A DNA stretch of 64,000 bases from Kitagawia praeruptora (taxonomy: Eukaryota; Streptophyta; Magnoliopsida; Apiales; Apiaceae). The stretch is from assembly GCA_037693485.1 (NCBI GenBank), contig CM075346.1, forward strand, positions 52,436,001 through 52,500,000, given 5' to 3'. This document shows, piece after piece, positions 34,475 to 45,164 of this stretch. Made by a program: the position numbers and the translations under genes. Under the pieces are notes generated by a model, which did no database searches, was not told the origin of the DNA, and worked only from the letters and a program-made list of their open reading frames with translations. Numbering within the stretch: the stretch's first letter is position 1; every line of letters starts with the position of its first letter.

Positions 34475-34827
34475 TAAAGATCCTTAATAAACCTTGATAT
34501 ATCCTTAAACCACCCTATCTTAGCTTGAAACCACTAAAAGAACCATGAAAATCAAGTTAGTTTCTTAGAAATTACTATTCATCATCATCAAAGGAATTCT
34601 TCAAGTTTTTCCATTCAGAGGTTGTACTCATATCACAAAAAGAATTAAATGAGAGTCCTCCGTTCTCTCTCCTAGCCCTATTAGCCGCCACTGAAATCTG
34701 CCATTAATCTACATCATTTCTCCATCAAATCTACACTATAGCCTTCCTAAATTCACCTTCATCTCCTAATCTTCCACCTAAAACACTTTATTTCTTATAG
34801 TTATATATATTTCTTCTTTTTTCTTGG

Positions 34828-36936
34828 ATGTCTGGTATCGTGGGTTCTATGGAGAACCAGTTGGGAATTCCACTTCTTTCGAAGTGTTCTCGCTCTTTGT
34901 TTATCAAAAACAAAGTTTCGGTTTTCTCCTTTTTGGAGAATTGTTTTAAGATTCCTAGATCTTGTTTGGATGGGATTCTGGTTCCATCTCTTGAGGAACA
35001 AAAGAAGAGGGTGGTGCTGTGTTCTTGGATTGCTGTCTATGGAGTCGATCTTGCTTCTCTTGCTCCTGCAGGGAAGTCTGGTTCGGTCTTGGAAGATGTG
35101 GCTATTGACGAGGATCTATCGAAGAGAACCTTGGGTTTTAAGTTCTTGTTGCTGGTCCGTAGTGCAGGTATCTCTGTGCTATTTGTTGTACGAGATGGGT
35201 TGTTTACTTCTTGCTTTCAGCCTGAGAGACAACTCAAATTTAATGTTGAGACTATCCCTAACAACCTCTCGAGGTTTGTTATTATGGGACAGCTTGTGAA
35301 TGTGGATGGGTGTTCTATCTATATTATGGATGAACCCCATGTGTTTGACATTTTGTCGCAACATAAAGGGAAGATTGCTTTTAACAGAGATAGAGCAATT
35401 GGTGATAGCCCATGCCAGGTTGTTAAAAGTGCAGATGTTGAGTCCTGTAATAAGAAAGATGGAAAGGGGGAACTTGAGTGGGCATTCTGGGACGAACACC
35501 AGGTGTCTGCTCAATTGTCTCAATGTTTATTGTTTCTAAGGAACTGTGAAGTTCTGAGTTTTTACATGATGTTGGGGTGTCGAAGATTGAGAGATATTCG
35601 GTCTCATTCCCTGTTGGGGGTAGACATAGATACCTCTATTGTTGATGTGGCATTCTGGAGTTCTACACTGTATTTGCAGATAAATGGCGCTCATCATGTC
35701 TTCAAGCTGGATAGTTTGGTTGTAGACTTCATATGTGACCAGGGGACTCTAACTGGCGGTAGGGATTGGGCTTTCTGGCCTATATGTTTCAAAGCACGGT
35801 TAAAGGCTGATTCTCATGCAACAATGTATTGTGCTGACTTTAATGGACTTATTGACAAGTTTCTTTATAGTTGGGGGAAAAGGTTTGCTCCTTTGGTCTC
35901 AATTTTTGTTGAGGCCAGTAAGCATTCTTGTGATGTCTATTATCGCCTGATGAATCCTAGAGGCATGGGAAATATTGTGAATGGTCGTACTCCTTTGAGA
36001 CTCTTTGATCAATTTGGTTCTTATGTGTTTGTTTTGTGGCGCCAGAGATTTATCTATTCTATGGACAATCAGAGAGCGAATGTTCGAGCCGAGGATGGCT
36101 TTTTTCCAAAGAACTTCTTCATGATTACTTTGCTTGACCTGTTTATTGATGATTCCAGTTTATGCTGGACTATATGGTATCACATGATTGGCATCCGAAT
36201 CAATAATGTAATTGCAGTCCACTCTGCAGCTAACGTCTTTATGCTGATGCACTCTGGTTTGAGATGGGGGTTTGATGGCGATGGGTGCAAGGAATGTGCA
36301 GTGAGGGTGCTCACTGGTTACAAGGTGCAGGACGTTACGTTGTTTGGAAACGATTCTGGTTTATGTAGTTTCCTTAACGAAAATGTGGACGTGGATGTGT
36401 TCTGTTTTGAGGCAGGGCAAGAATTGACTTCCAATGTCAATGCCTCTTGTCGTGACAATGTGAGGCCTGTCACTTCCGGACTTGGTGCAGAGTATCAAGT
36501 TTTTTGCTTACTCGATATTGATATAAATGGTGTTTGCTGGGATCTTAAAAGCAATAATAGGTGGTTTCCTACTTCTGATTGGATGGCATGGGCGGGGATG
36601 CATGCTTGTAGTGCATATGTGAAGGGGTGCAGTTTTTTGGCTGCCGTGTTGCGGACTTGGTGGTTTGTCGATCTCATGAGAAGAGCTGGACAGGTAGTGG
36701 AAAGGTTTTGCGCATGGGAAGGCCTCTTACCCGGGAAGCTAACTAGCCAGCTCGGGATGAAGGAAGCTATGCGGGTCTGGTGCAGGAAGTGGACTGTTCT
36801 TGCTGCTCGCATGAACAAAATGTTATCCGGGATGACAAACCTGTGCTCCCACTTGCGCCAATTCATGGTGCATTATCTGCTGATTCTCATTACTATGGGC
36901 TTTGTGAGACATGTGCCTAGTCTCATTTTAATTTAG
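34828..36936 (+). CDS. Unidentified 702-residue ORF of the retroposed element
   Basis: An ATG at 34828 opens 702 codons without a stop in AT-rich DNA, far longer than chance. The protein has about 28 Cys and 20 Trp. An A-F-W tripeptide with similar flanks recurs at residues 219, 275 and 315, hinting at internal repeats. The C-terminal third is basic and Trp/Met-rich, ending in hydrophobic V-H-Y-L-L-I-L-I-T-M. I find no zinc knuckle, no RNA-recognition domain of plant LINE ORF1, no apurinic endonuclease motifs and no reverse transcriptase; an F-I-D-D at 439-442 is not in an RT context. It could be a divergent LINE ORF1, a chimeric transcript, or a retroposed host mRNA. There are 245 bp of 5' leader and about 160 bp of 3' leader before the poly(A). 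Confidence 0.75.
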   Translation: MSGIVGSMENQLGIPLLSKCSRSLFIKNKVSVFSFLENCFKIPRSCLDGILVPSLEEQKKRVVLCSWIAVYGVDLASLAPAGKSGSVLEDVAIDEDLSKRTLGFKFLLLVRSAGISVLFVVRDGLFTSCFQPERQLKFNVETIPNNLSRFVIMGQLVNVDGCSIYIMDEPHVFDILSQHKGKIAFNRDRAIGDSPCQVVKSADVESCNKKDGKGELEWAFWDEHQVSAQLSQCLLFLRNCEVLSFYMMLGCRRLRDIRSHSLLGVDIDTSIVDVAFWSSTLYLQINGAHHVFKLDSLVVDFICDQGTLTGGRDWAFWPICFKARLKADSHATMYCADFNGLIDKFLYSWGKRFAPLVSIFVEASKHSCDVYYRLMNPRGMGNIVNGRTPLRLFDQFGSYVFVLWRQRFIYSMDNQRANVRAEDGFFPKNFFMITLLDLFIDDSSLCWTIWYHMIGIRINNVIAVHSAANVFMLMHSGLRWGFDGDGCKECAVRVLTGYKVQDVTLFGNDSGLCSFLNENVDVDVFCFEAGQELTSNVNASCRDNVRPVTSGLGAEYQVFCLLDIDINGVCWDLKSNNRWFPTSDWMAWAGMHACSAYVKGCSFLAAVLRTWWFVDLMRRAGQVVERFCAWEGLLPGKLTSQLGMKEAMRVWCRKWTVLAARMNKMLSGMTNLCSHLRQFMVHYLLILITMGFVRHVPSLILI

Positions 36937-37113
36937 CTTTCGGCGCTAGAATAATCTTTAGCTTAATTTTGTTGTTATGTTGACAGTAAGGTGACTTACT
37001 GATGTTATGACTTTTGTTATGTTTGTTTGTTGATTTCGCGGGGTATGCCCCTAGATTTGTACCAGTTGTTCCTTTATTGGTATAAAATTTTAATTAGCAA
37101 AAAAAAAAAAAAA
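36937..37113 (+). other. 3' untranslated region and poly(A) tail of the retroposed element
   Basis: About 160 bp of T-rich sequence including a GCGGGGTATGCCCC inverted repeat near 37037, then TATAAAATTTTAATTAGC and the A run. The long terminal A run marks the 3' end. Confidence 0.8.
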
Positions 37114-37974
37114 ATTACTATTCATCACTATTCATCATCAACTTCAATGATTTTATTACCTTGCTAAATGATGTTGGATGGCTATGAAACTTGGTGGATA
37201 TCTCTTTCTAGTCTCCAAGAACCTCCATGAATTTTCCTTAGATTTGATCTTGATGCTAGCTAGGATTTTTGTTTTTATTTTTCTCTTTTTTTTCTTATTT
37301 GGCCGAATGGTGTTGTAGAAAGGGGGAGAGGTTTCTTTGCTCTTTGTCTAATCTTATCTTGGTTTAATCTTGTTAATCTAGCTTGTCTTGGAAGCTTAGT
37401 TGATATTTACATGGTTAAATTACTAATCTACCCTTAAAATGGAGTTAGTGGAATGTGACATCATTCTTGATGATCTAATAATTCCGTTTTCTTGATTTTC
37501 TAAGTACTATGCTAATAATCTTAAATAATAATAATGTGGTATGTATCCTTGTTATATTACTAATCTTGGTTGCTTGATCTCCATACTCGTCTAATTGTGG
37601 TTCATTTCGAGTGTACCTCATTGTCTCAGTGGTTTTCGAAATCATTTACAAATCCAATTTCCTTTGGTATTCTCTTAACTTAATAATCCCCTGGTTAAAT
37701 CTAAATTCACTAATCCCTCAATATATAATTCTTATAATATTTCCATGCTCCTTAACATCTAATAGAAGCTTATTCGAATTCAAAATCCATGTTCAGGAAT
37801 TTCTGGAATCTAACGTCATTTCGAGTCACTTATTTCCATTGTACAACACTAATATGGTTTCTGTTTATTCATTTTCCATTTCCATTATAGAGTACCTATA
37901 TACCATTTCTCTAAATCTTCGAAATTTACTATTCATGTGACCACTGTAGCATTACTGAAGTTAGGGTTATTACA

Positions 37975-40345
37975 CTTGAAAATACCAATCCTCGACAGAG
38001 ACAATTACTTTCACTGGAAAGTAAAGATGCATTTACATCTCTTATCCATCGATGAAGGTTATGTCAACTGCATAGAAAAAGGTCCTCATATTCCTATGAA
38101 GGCTAACACTGCAGTTGGAGAAGCAGCTGTAACTGGAGTTGCTGGAAGGCCTATTCCCAAACTACCAGCAGAATTCACAGACGGGGACAGAGAGGAAGTC
38201 CAGAAAGACAAGAAAACCATGAACATTTTGTTCAATGGTATTGATCAAGACATGTTCGATAATTTCATAAACTGCACTACTGCTAAGCAAGCGTGGGACA
38301 CTATTCGAACACTCTGTGAAGGGACTGAGCATGTCAGAGAGAATAAGAAACAACTCCTCATACAACAATATGAACACTTTCACTTTAATTCAGGTGAAAA
38401 CCTAACTGATATATTTAGCAGGTTTCAAAAACTGTTAAATGGGTTAAAATTGTATGGAAGAGTGTATGAAACCAAAGACTCCAACCTAAAATTTCTAAGG
38501 TCTTTACCTAAAGAATGGAAGCCAGTGACAGTCTCATTAAGAAACTCTCAAGACTACAAAGACTATACGCTTAAGAGACTGTATGGAATTCTAAAGACCT
38601 ATGAGCTCGAGCTGCAACAAGATGAAGAAGTTGAGAAGAGCCATAAGAAGGGTGGAAATGAAGCTTTGGTGGCCAATATTCCAACCAACCAAGATGGAGA
38701 GAAGATGAAGAATGTGGAAGCCACACCAAGTCAAAGAACTTGTGAAGATGGAGCTGGAACTAGTAGAAGCAAGAGCAAAATGACAGAGGAACCTGATGCA
38801 CTGAGTGGAGATGATTCAGAAGATCTAGACGAATATTTGGCATTTCTGTCAAAGAGATTCTCAAAGTTGAGATTCAAGAAGAATCCAGCAGGAGGCGGGC
38901 AATTCAAGAAAAGCTATCAACCTAACAAGGGCATGGTTGACAGGTCAAAGATCAAATGCTATAGCTGTGGAATTGCTGGCCACTTTGCCAATGAATGCAA
39001 AAAATCCAAAGCTGAGAATGAAATGAAGCAGTATGAATCTACTGACTACAAGAAGAAATACTTTAATCTTCTTAAGCAAAAGGAGAAAGCATTCGTATCA
39101 AAAGATGATGATTAGGTAGCTGAAGAAAGCTCAGAAGCAGAGGAAGAATTTGTCAACCTTGCACTCATGGCAATTGGAAATGATGAGGAAGCTAGTTCAT
39201 CAAGCAACCAGGTATACTCTACAAATCTAACTGAGCTTTCCAAAGATGAATGTGATAATGTTGTCAATGAAATGTCAAATGAATTGTACAATATGCATGT
39301 TACTCTAAAATCTCTTAACAAAGAGAATAGCAAGATTAAGGATCTGAATGCTAAGATAGGTGACAGAAATACTTTGTTAGAGACTCAGTTAATTGATTTT
39401 GAAACAATGAAGAGAGATTACCAGGATATGAAAGATAGATTGCTTGAGGATTTAGATAGAGAAGATTGTTTAAAGGAACAATTAAAAAAGGAACAGGATT
39501 TAATTGCTAAGTGGAAAGGATCAAAGGCTAAAACTGAAGAAATTGACAGTAAGCAAGGAATTGATTCTTTCTGCAAATTAGCAGGAACAAAGTTGGAAGT
39601 TGATGGGGAAGTTGCATCAGACAGTGACTCATTGGATAGTAATTGTCCAAAAGAGTTGAAAACTGTTAGTAATGCAACGTTGATTAAATTGCATAAGAAA
39701 TATGGTCCTATCAACAAAAACTTTGTGTTGGGAGAATGTAGCAAAACCAAGTCAGTTGAACAAGAAAACACAGGCCACCTATCCACCAAGAAATTGAAGG
39801 ATAAGTTAGAGAAAACTTAACCTAAGGCTAAGGCTAATAAGAAGAATAGGAATGGCAAGGTAGGAATTAACAAACACAGCAACTACACACCTGATAAATA
39901 TGCTCCCAGAAAGGGATGTGTGAACTATGGTAGTATTAATCATTTATCTCCCAACTGTAAATCTGTTAAAAATGCTTCTGTGCCTGATATGCCTAAGTCA
40001 GTACCTGTGCCTGCCATGAATGTTATGCCATATATGTCTGTCCAGCCTGCTCATGCATTTAGTCATTATGCCAACATGCAATTCATGCATAAACCATATC
40101 ATGATGCTTATAACATGTCACAATTGTCATGGATGATGAATAACATGTTAGCACAGACTATGCCAAATTGCACATCTAGTCATAATGCATATGAGCAAGT
40201 AGAACAACCTATTTTTCATAGACCTACACCAAGAGTTAAGATTGATTTAACTCAGTCTGAAACCATGGGTGGTAAGACCTTGAAAAACAAGAAACAGGCT
40301 AACAAGGCAGGACCCAAGGAAACTTGGGTACCAAAATCAACTTGA
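37975..40345 (+). pseudogene. SirB gag, decayed
   Basis: Gag resumes after the gypsy insertion in frame with the ATG at 17102. The N-terminal copia gag (UBN2-like) region includes R-D-N-Y-F-H-W and T-T-A-K-Q-A-W-D-T-I. A CCHC knuckle C-Y-S-C-G-I-A-G-H lies at about 38957-38998. A long Lys/Glu-rich coiled-coil region follows (39200-39800), then a second, degenerate knuckle (C-V-N-Y-G-S-I-N-H) and a Met/His-rich linker. The long coiled-coil Gag is typical of Sireviruses. In-frame stops occur at 39113 (TAG), 39818 (TAA) and 40343 (TGA), so no full product is made. Gag forms the particle in active relatives. Confidence 0.88.
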
Positions 40346-42916
40346 TTTGATTTTGATGTGTGCAGAGAGACAGACAGAATCTTTGGTACCTGGATAGTGG
40401 TTGTTCTAGGCATATGACTTGAGATTCTACCCTGCTCACTAAGTTTGAGGAGAGAGCTGGCCCTAGCATTACCTTTGGAGACAACAGCAAGGGATATACT
40501 AGAGGATATGGCTTGATTTCACAAGGAAATGTTGTCATTGAATAAGTAGAACTGGTTGATGGACTCAAGCACAACCTACTGAGTATCAGTCAACTGTGTG
40601 ATAAAAATCAAAATGTGTGGTTCACATCTGAAGCCTGTGTTGTTTTCAAGAAAAACGACAACAAGGTAGTGATGACAGGAAATAGAAAAGTAAATGTGTA
40701 CATTGCTGACTTCAACTCAACGAGTGCCAACTCTGCTACATGCCTTTTCAGCAAGGCAAGCATGGATGAAGGATGGCTTTGGAACAAGAGACTGTCACAC
40801 TTGAATTTTAAAGCCATGAATGAATTGGTCAAGAAGGATTTGGTTAGAGGCATCCCAAAATTGGATTTCTCCAAGGATGGACTTTGTGATGCTTGCCAGA
40901 AAGGAAAGCAAAGAAAGACCTCTTTCAAATCCAAGTCAATGTCCTCAATCGATCAACCCTTGCAGCTTCTGCACATGGATCTATTTGGACCAGTCAATGT
41001 ATTGTCGATAAGCAACAGCAGATACTGTCTTGTAATTGTTGATGATTTCTCTAAGTTCACTTGGACCTTCTTCCTTCGCTCAAAAGATGAGACAGGGGAG
41101 GTCATTATTAAACATATCAAGACAATCAACAACAATCCACACTTCAAAGTGAGAAGGATTAGAAGTGACAATGGAACTGAGTTCAAGAACTCTGTGCTAA
41201 GAAAGTTCTATGAAGAAGAAGGAATCACTCAAGAATTCTCTGCACCAAGAACACCTCAACAAAATGGTGTGGTGGAAAGAAAGAACAGAACTCTCATTGA
41301 AGCATCAAGGACTATGCTTGAAGAATCAAAACTGCCAACCTATTTCTGGGCTGAAGCTGTTAATACTGCATGCTATACCCAGAACATTTCTTTGATCAAT
41401 CAAGAAAAAGGCATGACACCTTACCAACTGTCCAGAGGCAAGAAGCCAACAATTAACTTTCTACATGTATTTGGATGCAAATGCTTCGTTTTGAAGAATT
41501 TTGGCGAGAGCCTTGGAAAATTTGATTCAAAGGCAGATGAAGCTATATTTGTTGGATACTCTGCTGGAAAATCATACAGAATCTACAACCTAAGACTCAA
41601 CATTGTTATGGAATCCATACATGTTGTCTTTGACGACAAGAAAATATCTAGTCTTGTAGATGAAGGTTTTCATGAGTCACTCTCATTCGAGAATGAGACA
41701 AGTAGTGAAGCTAATGAAGATGATGATGAAGAAAGAATAACAATGGGGGTGGAGAACAGACATGGACCATCAAGAGAAGTGCAGAATGGACCATCTGTAG
41801 AAGAGCAACACACTCCATCTGTTGAAGATCATGCTGAAGCATCTGTTGAGAATCAAAGAGAATCATCAGTTGACAATTCTGTTAGAACTCCACTCAATAC
41901 GAGGTCCATACACTCAGGGGGAGTTTCTCACAGTCAACACTCAACAACAAGTCAAAATGATCAACATCAAGAGATTGATGTAACTTCATCAAGGTCAAAC
42001 TTGCCACCACAAAGAAAATGGACTAAGGATCACCCCTTTGAGCTGATAATTGGTGATTCCAATGCAAAAGTTTAGACTAGGAGAGCAACTCGAGAAGAAT
42101 GTCTATATAGTAGCTTTCTTTCTAAAGAAGAACCAAAGAAGGTTGAAGATGCTCTTCTAGATCCAGACTGGGTGTTAGCTATGCAAGAGGAGCTAAACCA
42201 GTTTGAAAGAAACAAAGTTTGGACACTTGTACCCAAGCCTAAGGGCAAGTTAGTGATCGACACTAAATGGGTATTTAAGAACAAGATGGACGAAAATGGC
42301 ATAGTCACAAGGAACAAGGCTAGACTAGTTGCCAAAGGCTATTGTCAAGAAGAAGGAATTGACTTTGAGGAAACCTTTGCACATGTAGCAAGGTTAGAAG
42401 CAATCAGGATCTTCCTAGCCTATGCAGCTCATGCCAATTTCAAGGTCTATCAAATGGATGTCAATAGTGCATTCCTAAATGGTATTCTGGAAGAGGAGAT
42501 GTATGTGAGTCAACCTCCTAACTTTGAAGATCCAAACTTCCCAGAATATGTTTACTACTTGCTCAAAGCACTCTATGGTTTGAAGCAAGCACCTAGAGCC
42601 TGGTATGACACTCTTTCACAGTTCCTCATTGAGAATCACTTCACCAGAGGTACTGTAGATAAAACTCTCTTTTATAGATCTGTCAATGGCTCTATGATAC
42701 TTGTCCAAATTTATGTAGATGACATAATATTTGGGTCTACTGTTGAGAAGCTTTGCAAAAGGTTTGCCAAACTTATGCAAAGTAAATATGAAATGAGTAT
42801 GATGGGTGAATTAACTTATTTTCTTGGTTTACAAGTTAAACAAGTGAATGAGGGAATTTTTATAAGTCAAACAAAATATATTTTTGACCTTTTAAAGAGG
42901 TTTGACTTAGCAGATT
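40346..42916 (+). pseudogene. SirB pol (protease, integrase, partial reverse transcriptase), truncated by insertion
   Basis: Pol lies in the -1 frame relative to gag. Protease shows L-D-S-G-C-S-R-H-M-T at about 40390-40419, followed at once by a TGA (40420). A TAA is at 40543 and a TAG at 42073, where CAG is expected. The integrase region (about 40790-41330) has L-H-M-D-L-F-G-P, S-D-N-G-T-E-F and N-G-V-V-E-R-K-N. Reverse transcriptase has Q-M-D-V-N-S-A-F and I-Y-V-D-D-I-I-F at about 42711-42734. Sequence stops at F-D-L-A-D where an LTR is inserted (42917, preceding bases AGATT), so the rest of pol should lie beyond the window. The element is dead. Confidence 0.9.
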
Positions 42917-44516
42917 TGTAACAACCCGAAATTTTCAAAATAAAATTATTACTATTATTTTGCGTCGATCGATAGGTGTGATGAGAGAAGATAATAGTTA
43001 AATATTATTTTATAATATTTGTTGGATTGCGGAGCATTTATGTGATTAAATGTTGTTTGTGTATAATTAAGTGGAAAATGGATTTGTTTTAAATTTTGTG
43101 AATTAAGTCAATGTGACTTAACTGCCTAAGTGATTATATGAATTATCTGAATTAAGTTGATATGTCTATGTGACTTATATGTGAACTTGTATGATTAAAT
43201 GATCTTGTATGAATTTTTAATGCATTTAAAATGATATTTATAAGTGTTGTTTAATTTTTTCTAAAATTCTTGGAGCATCGAAAAATCATGGAATCTCTTT
43301 CATAATGTTCATTAAGTATTTAGAAACGTTTTAAAAATGCAAGTTTATTTTATTTGGACTCCAATAATATTTAGAGATTTTTTAAAGCATGAATTTCTTT
43401 TTAGATAAATTATCTTGTAAAATCTCTAGTTTAATAATTACAAGTCGTAAAAATATATATTTGGTACGTACGTGTTCCTGATTTTATACTCTTGATTATA
43501 AAAAGAAGAGTTTGATTTATTTTGGGTTTTATGGATTTTCAAATGATATCAGAATGAATATATTTTTTTTAAGGACTATTTCTTGTAAAATCCATATCTT
43601 TTTAATTACAAGTCTCAAAAATACTTTTAAAAATATGTGTGTGAACCTTATTGGGTAATTTTATTTTAGAATATCAATTTCAAAATTTTTATTAAACTCA
43701 ATTATTTTATTTTAAATAGCAAATAGAATATTGTTTAATGTTTAGTGGAGAGTTGAAATGCCCATATTACCCTTGGGAGTGTCAAAACCCTTTCTCCCCT
43801 TTTCTTTTTCTTTCCAACCGATCCCACTCATCCCTCTCTTCTCTCTCTTCGTGAGTCTCTCTCTCCCTCCCTTATTTTTTAATTTTCAATCTTCTCTTCA
43901 AGCCCTTATGTGAGTTCTTGGTAGATTATGATGATTTGAGTACTAATTAGGTATGGATTGTGTTTATTTGAGTAGTAGTGATGTGTTTATGTATGTATAT
44001 GTTCGGTGTATGTATGTATAGGTCTAGGGAGGAATCAAAACTTACATGCAAGTGTTATTAAGTGGTTAATTGTTGTTATTTGGTGATGGGTTGTTAATTA
44101 AAATTGAGTTTGGAGGTATTGTATGTTACTCAAATGTTATATTATCTGGGATATTATACTGAGATGAAGTATATATTATTATTTTGTTTAGAATTCTATA
44201 TGTCTTTTTCTTATAAACGAAAATGAAAGGTTATGTGGAGTAATTAAGGATAAATTTTTCTCTTGAATTATTATAGTGAATTTTCAGTTTATTTATATAT
44301 ATATATATATTTTCCTTTGATGCTAGTTTACAAAATTTATCTTGCTGAGCTATTATAGCTCACTCTTGCTATTTATTTATATAACATCTAGATCAGGTGC
44401 TGAAACGTCGCAGTACAACCCGGAAGAGGGTAAAGGGGAAGTCTACCTTATGAGAAAGTATCGACACCTATTCTCAAGGTAGTATATACTTATATATGGG
44501 TGTAATAGATGGTATT
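42917..44516 (+). mobile_element. LTR of a gypsy-type family (LTR-C), left part
   Basis: It starts TGTAACAACCCG inside SirB pol and is interrupted at 44516 by another LTR, so its right end is outside the window. The start, the hairpin GAGCTATTATAGCTC (44347-44361) and the following CACTCTTGCT...CCGGAAGAGGGTAAAGGGGAAG block resemble the LTRs of the gag-only gypsy family, so it is a related family. No ORF is present. I cannot tell whether it is a solo LTR or the start of a full element. Confidence 0.75.
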
Positions 44517-45164
44517 TGTAACACCCCCAGATCCGGGGTCCGGGATCGGGTCGTTACGGTCTATTTTCCATGATTGATACTTTTCTTGAGTCCACAATAA
44601 ATAAATCACATGCTGTGACCCCACAATAATATCCACTCACACACACATAGTTATAGTCCCAGAGATGAAATTGAAATAAGTCTCACATTACGAATCCACG
44701 AACATAAGTTATTATAGACCCAAAGGATAACATCATAAGTTTAAGAGTTTTGCCGTTGATTAACATTATTGATACATATAATTAAACTGGTAAACCAAAG
44801 GCTGCTGATCTATGCTACCTCAGCAATGGCAGCAGTGATATCAACGGGTAGTCCTGTGGGGCGGGTAACCTGCTTGCACCGAATGCGCCTGACGCGAGCC
44901 ATGTGACCTAGCTGTTGTTGTGACATAATAATAAGCAAGGGTGAGTAATAGCCCACCAAAGATATATTTTGAAACCATATGCCATGCATTAGCGAAAATA
45001 TTGCCAGTTCAATATAAAGGATGAAGTTACAAGGCAACTCAACACGTATGTATTTAGTGGAAGTATATGCTGTGTCAAGATAAGCAAGATAGCATCATTT
45101 TCATAAAATAGGAACTTGCAAGAAAGATATTGCAATTCCAGTTTCAAATACTTTTCAACACTGT

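Larger units (their letters stand above)
34585..37113 (+). mobile_element. Poly(A)-tailed retroposed element of LINE type carrying one long unidentified ORF
   Basis: It lies in the gypsy 5' LTR and ends with an A run of about 15 (37099-37113). A 14-bp duplication ATTACTATTCATCA flanks it (34571-34584 and 37114-37127), and the partner LTR shows the single-copy empty site at 19501-19514. Poly(A) plus a long, variable-size duplication is the signature of target-primed reverse transcription by a LINE. The 3' tail (TTTGTACCAG...GGTATAAAATTTTAATTAGC then A's) resembles plant L1-type 3' ends. The 5' region (34585-34827) is pyrimidine-rich and contains CCTAGCC and GCCGCC. There is no recognisable endonuclease or reverse transcriptase, so it is non-autonomous or a retrogene. 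Confidence 0.88.
17127..37974 (-). mobile_element. Gag-only Ty3/gypsy element (copy A), carrying two nested insertions
   Basis: Ends are TGTGACAGCCCC at the left and GGGTTATTACA at the right, with TSD CTTGA at 17122-17126 and 37975-37979. In minus orientation the order is 5' LTR (23857-37974, interrupted twice), primer-binding site, a proline-rich ORF, gag, a small pol remnant, polypurine tract and 3' LTR (17127-20361). Protease, reverse transcriptase and integrase are missing, so the 3.5-kb internal region is that of a gag-carrying non-autonomous element (TR-GAG type). Without insertions the LTRs are 3236 and 3235 bp and differ at about 20 sites by eye, under 1 percent, so insertion was fairly recent. 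Confidence 0.92.
23857..37974 (-). repeat. 5' LTR of gypsy copy A, split by two insertions
   Basis: LTR sequence occupies 23857-26140, 34480-34584 and 37128-37974. The two gaps are a copia element and a poly(A)-tailed retroposon. The parts align without gaps to the 3' LTR, giving 3236 bp in total. Confidence 0.92.

Noticed and set aside
36139..36180. F-I-D-D in the 702-residue ORF as a reverse transcriptase active site
   Set aside because: No other RT motif surrounds it at proper spacing, so one short match is not evidence.
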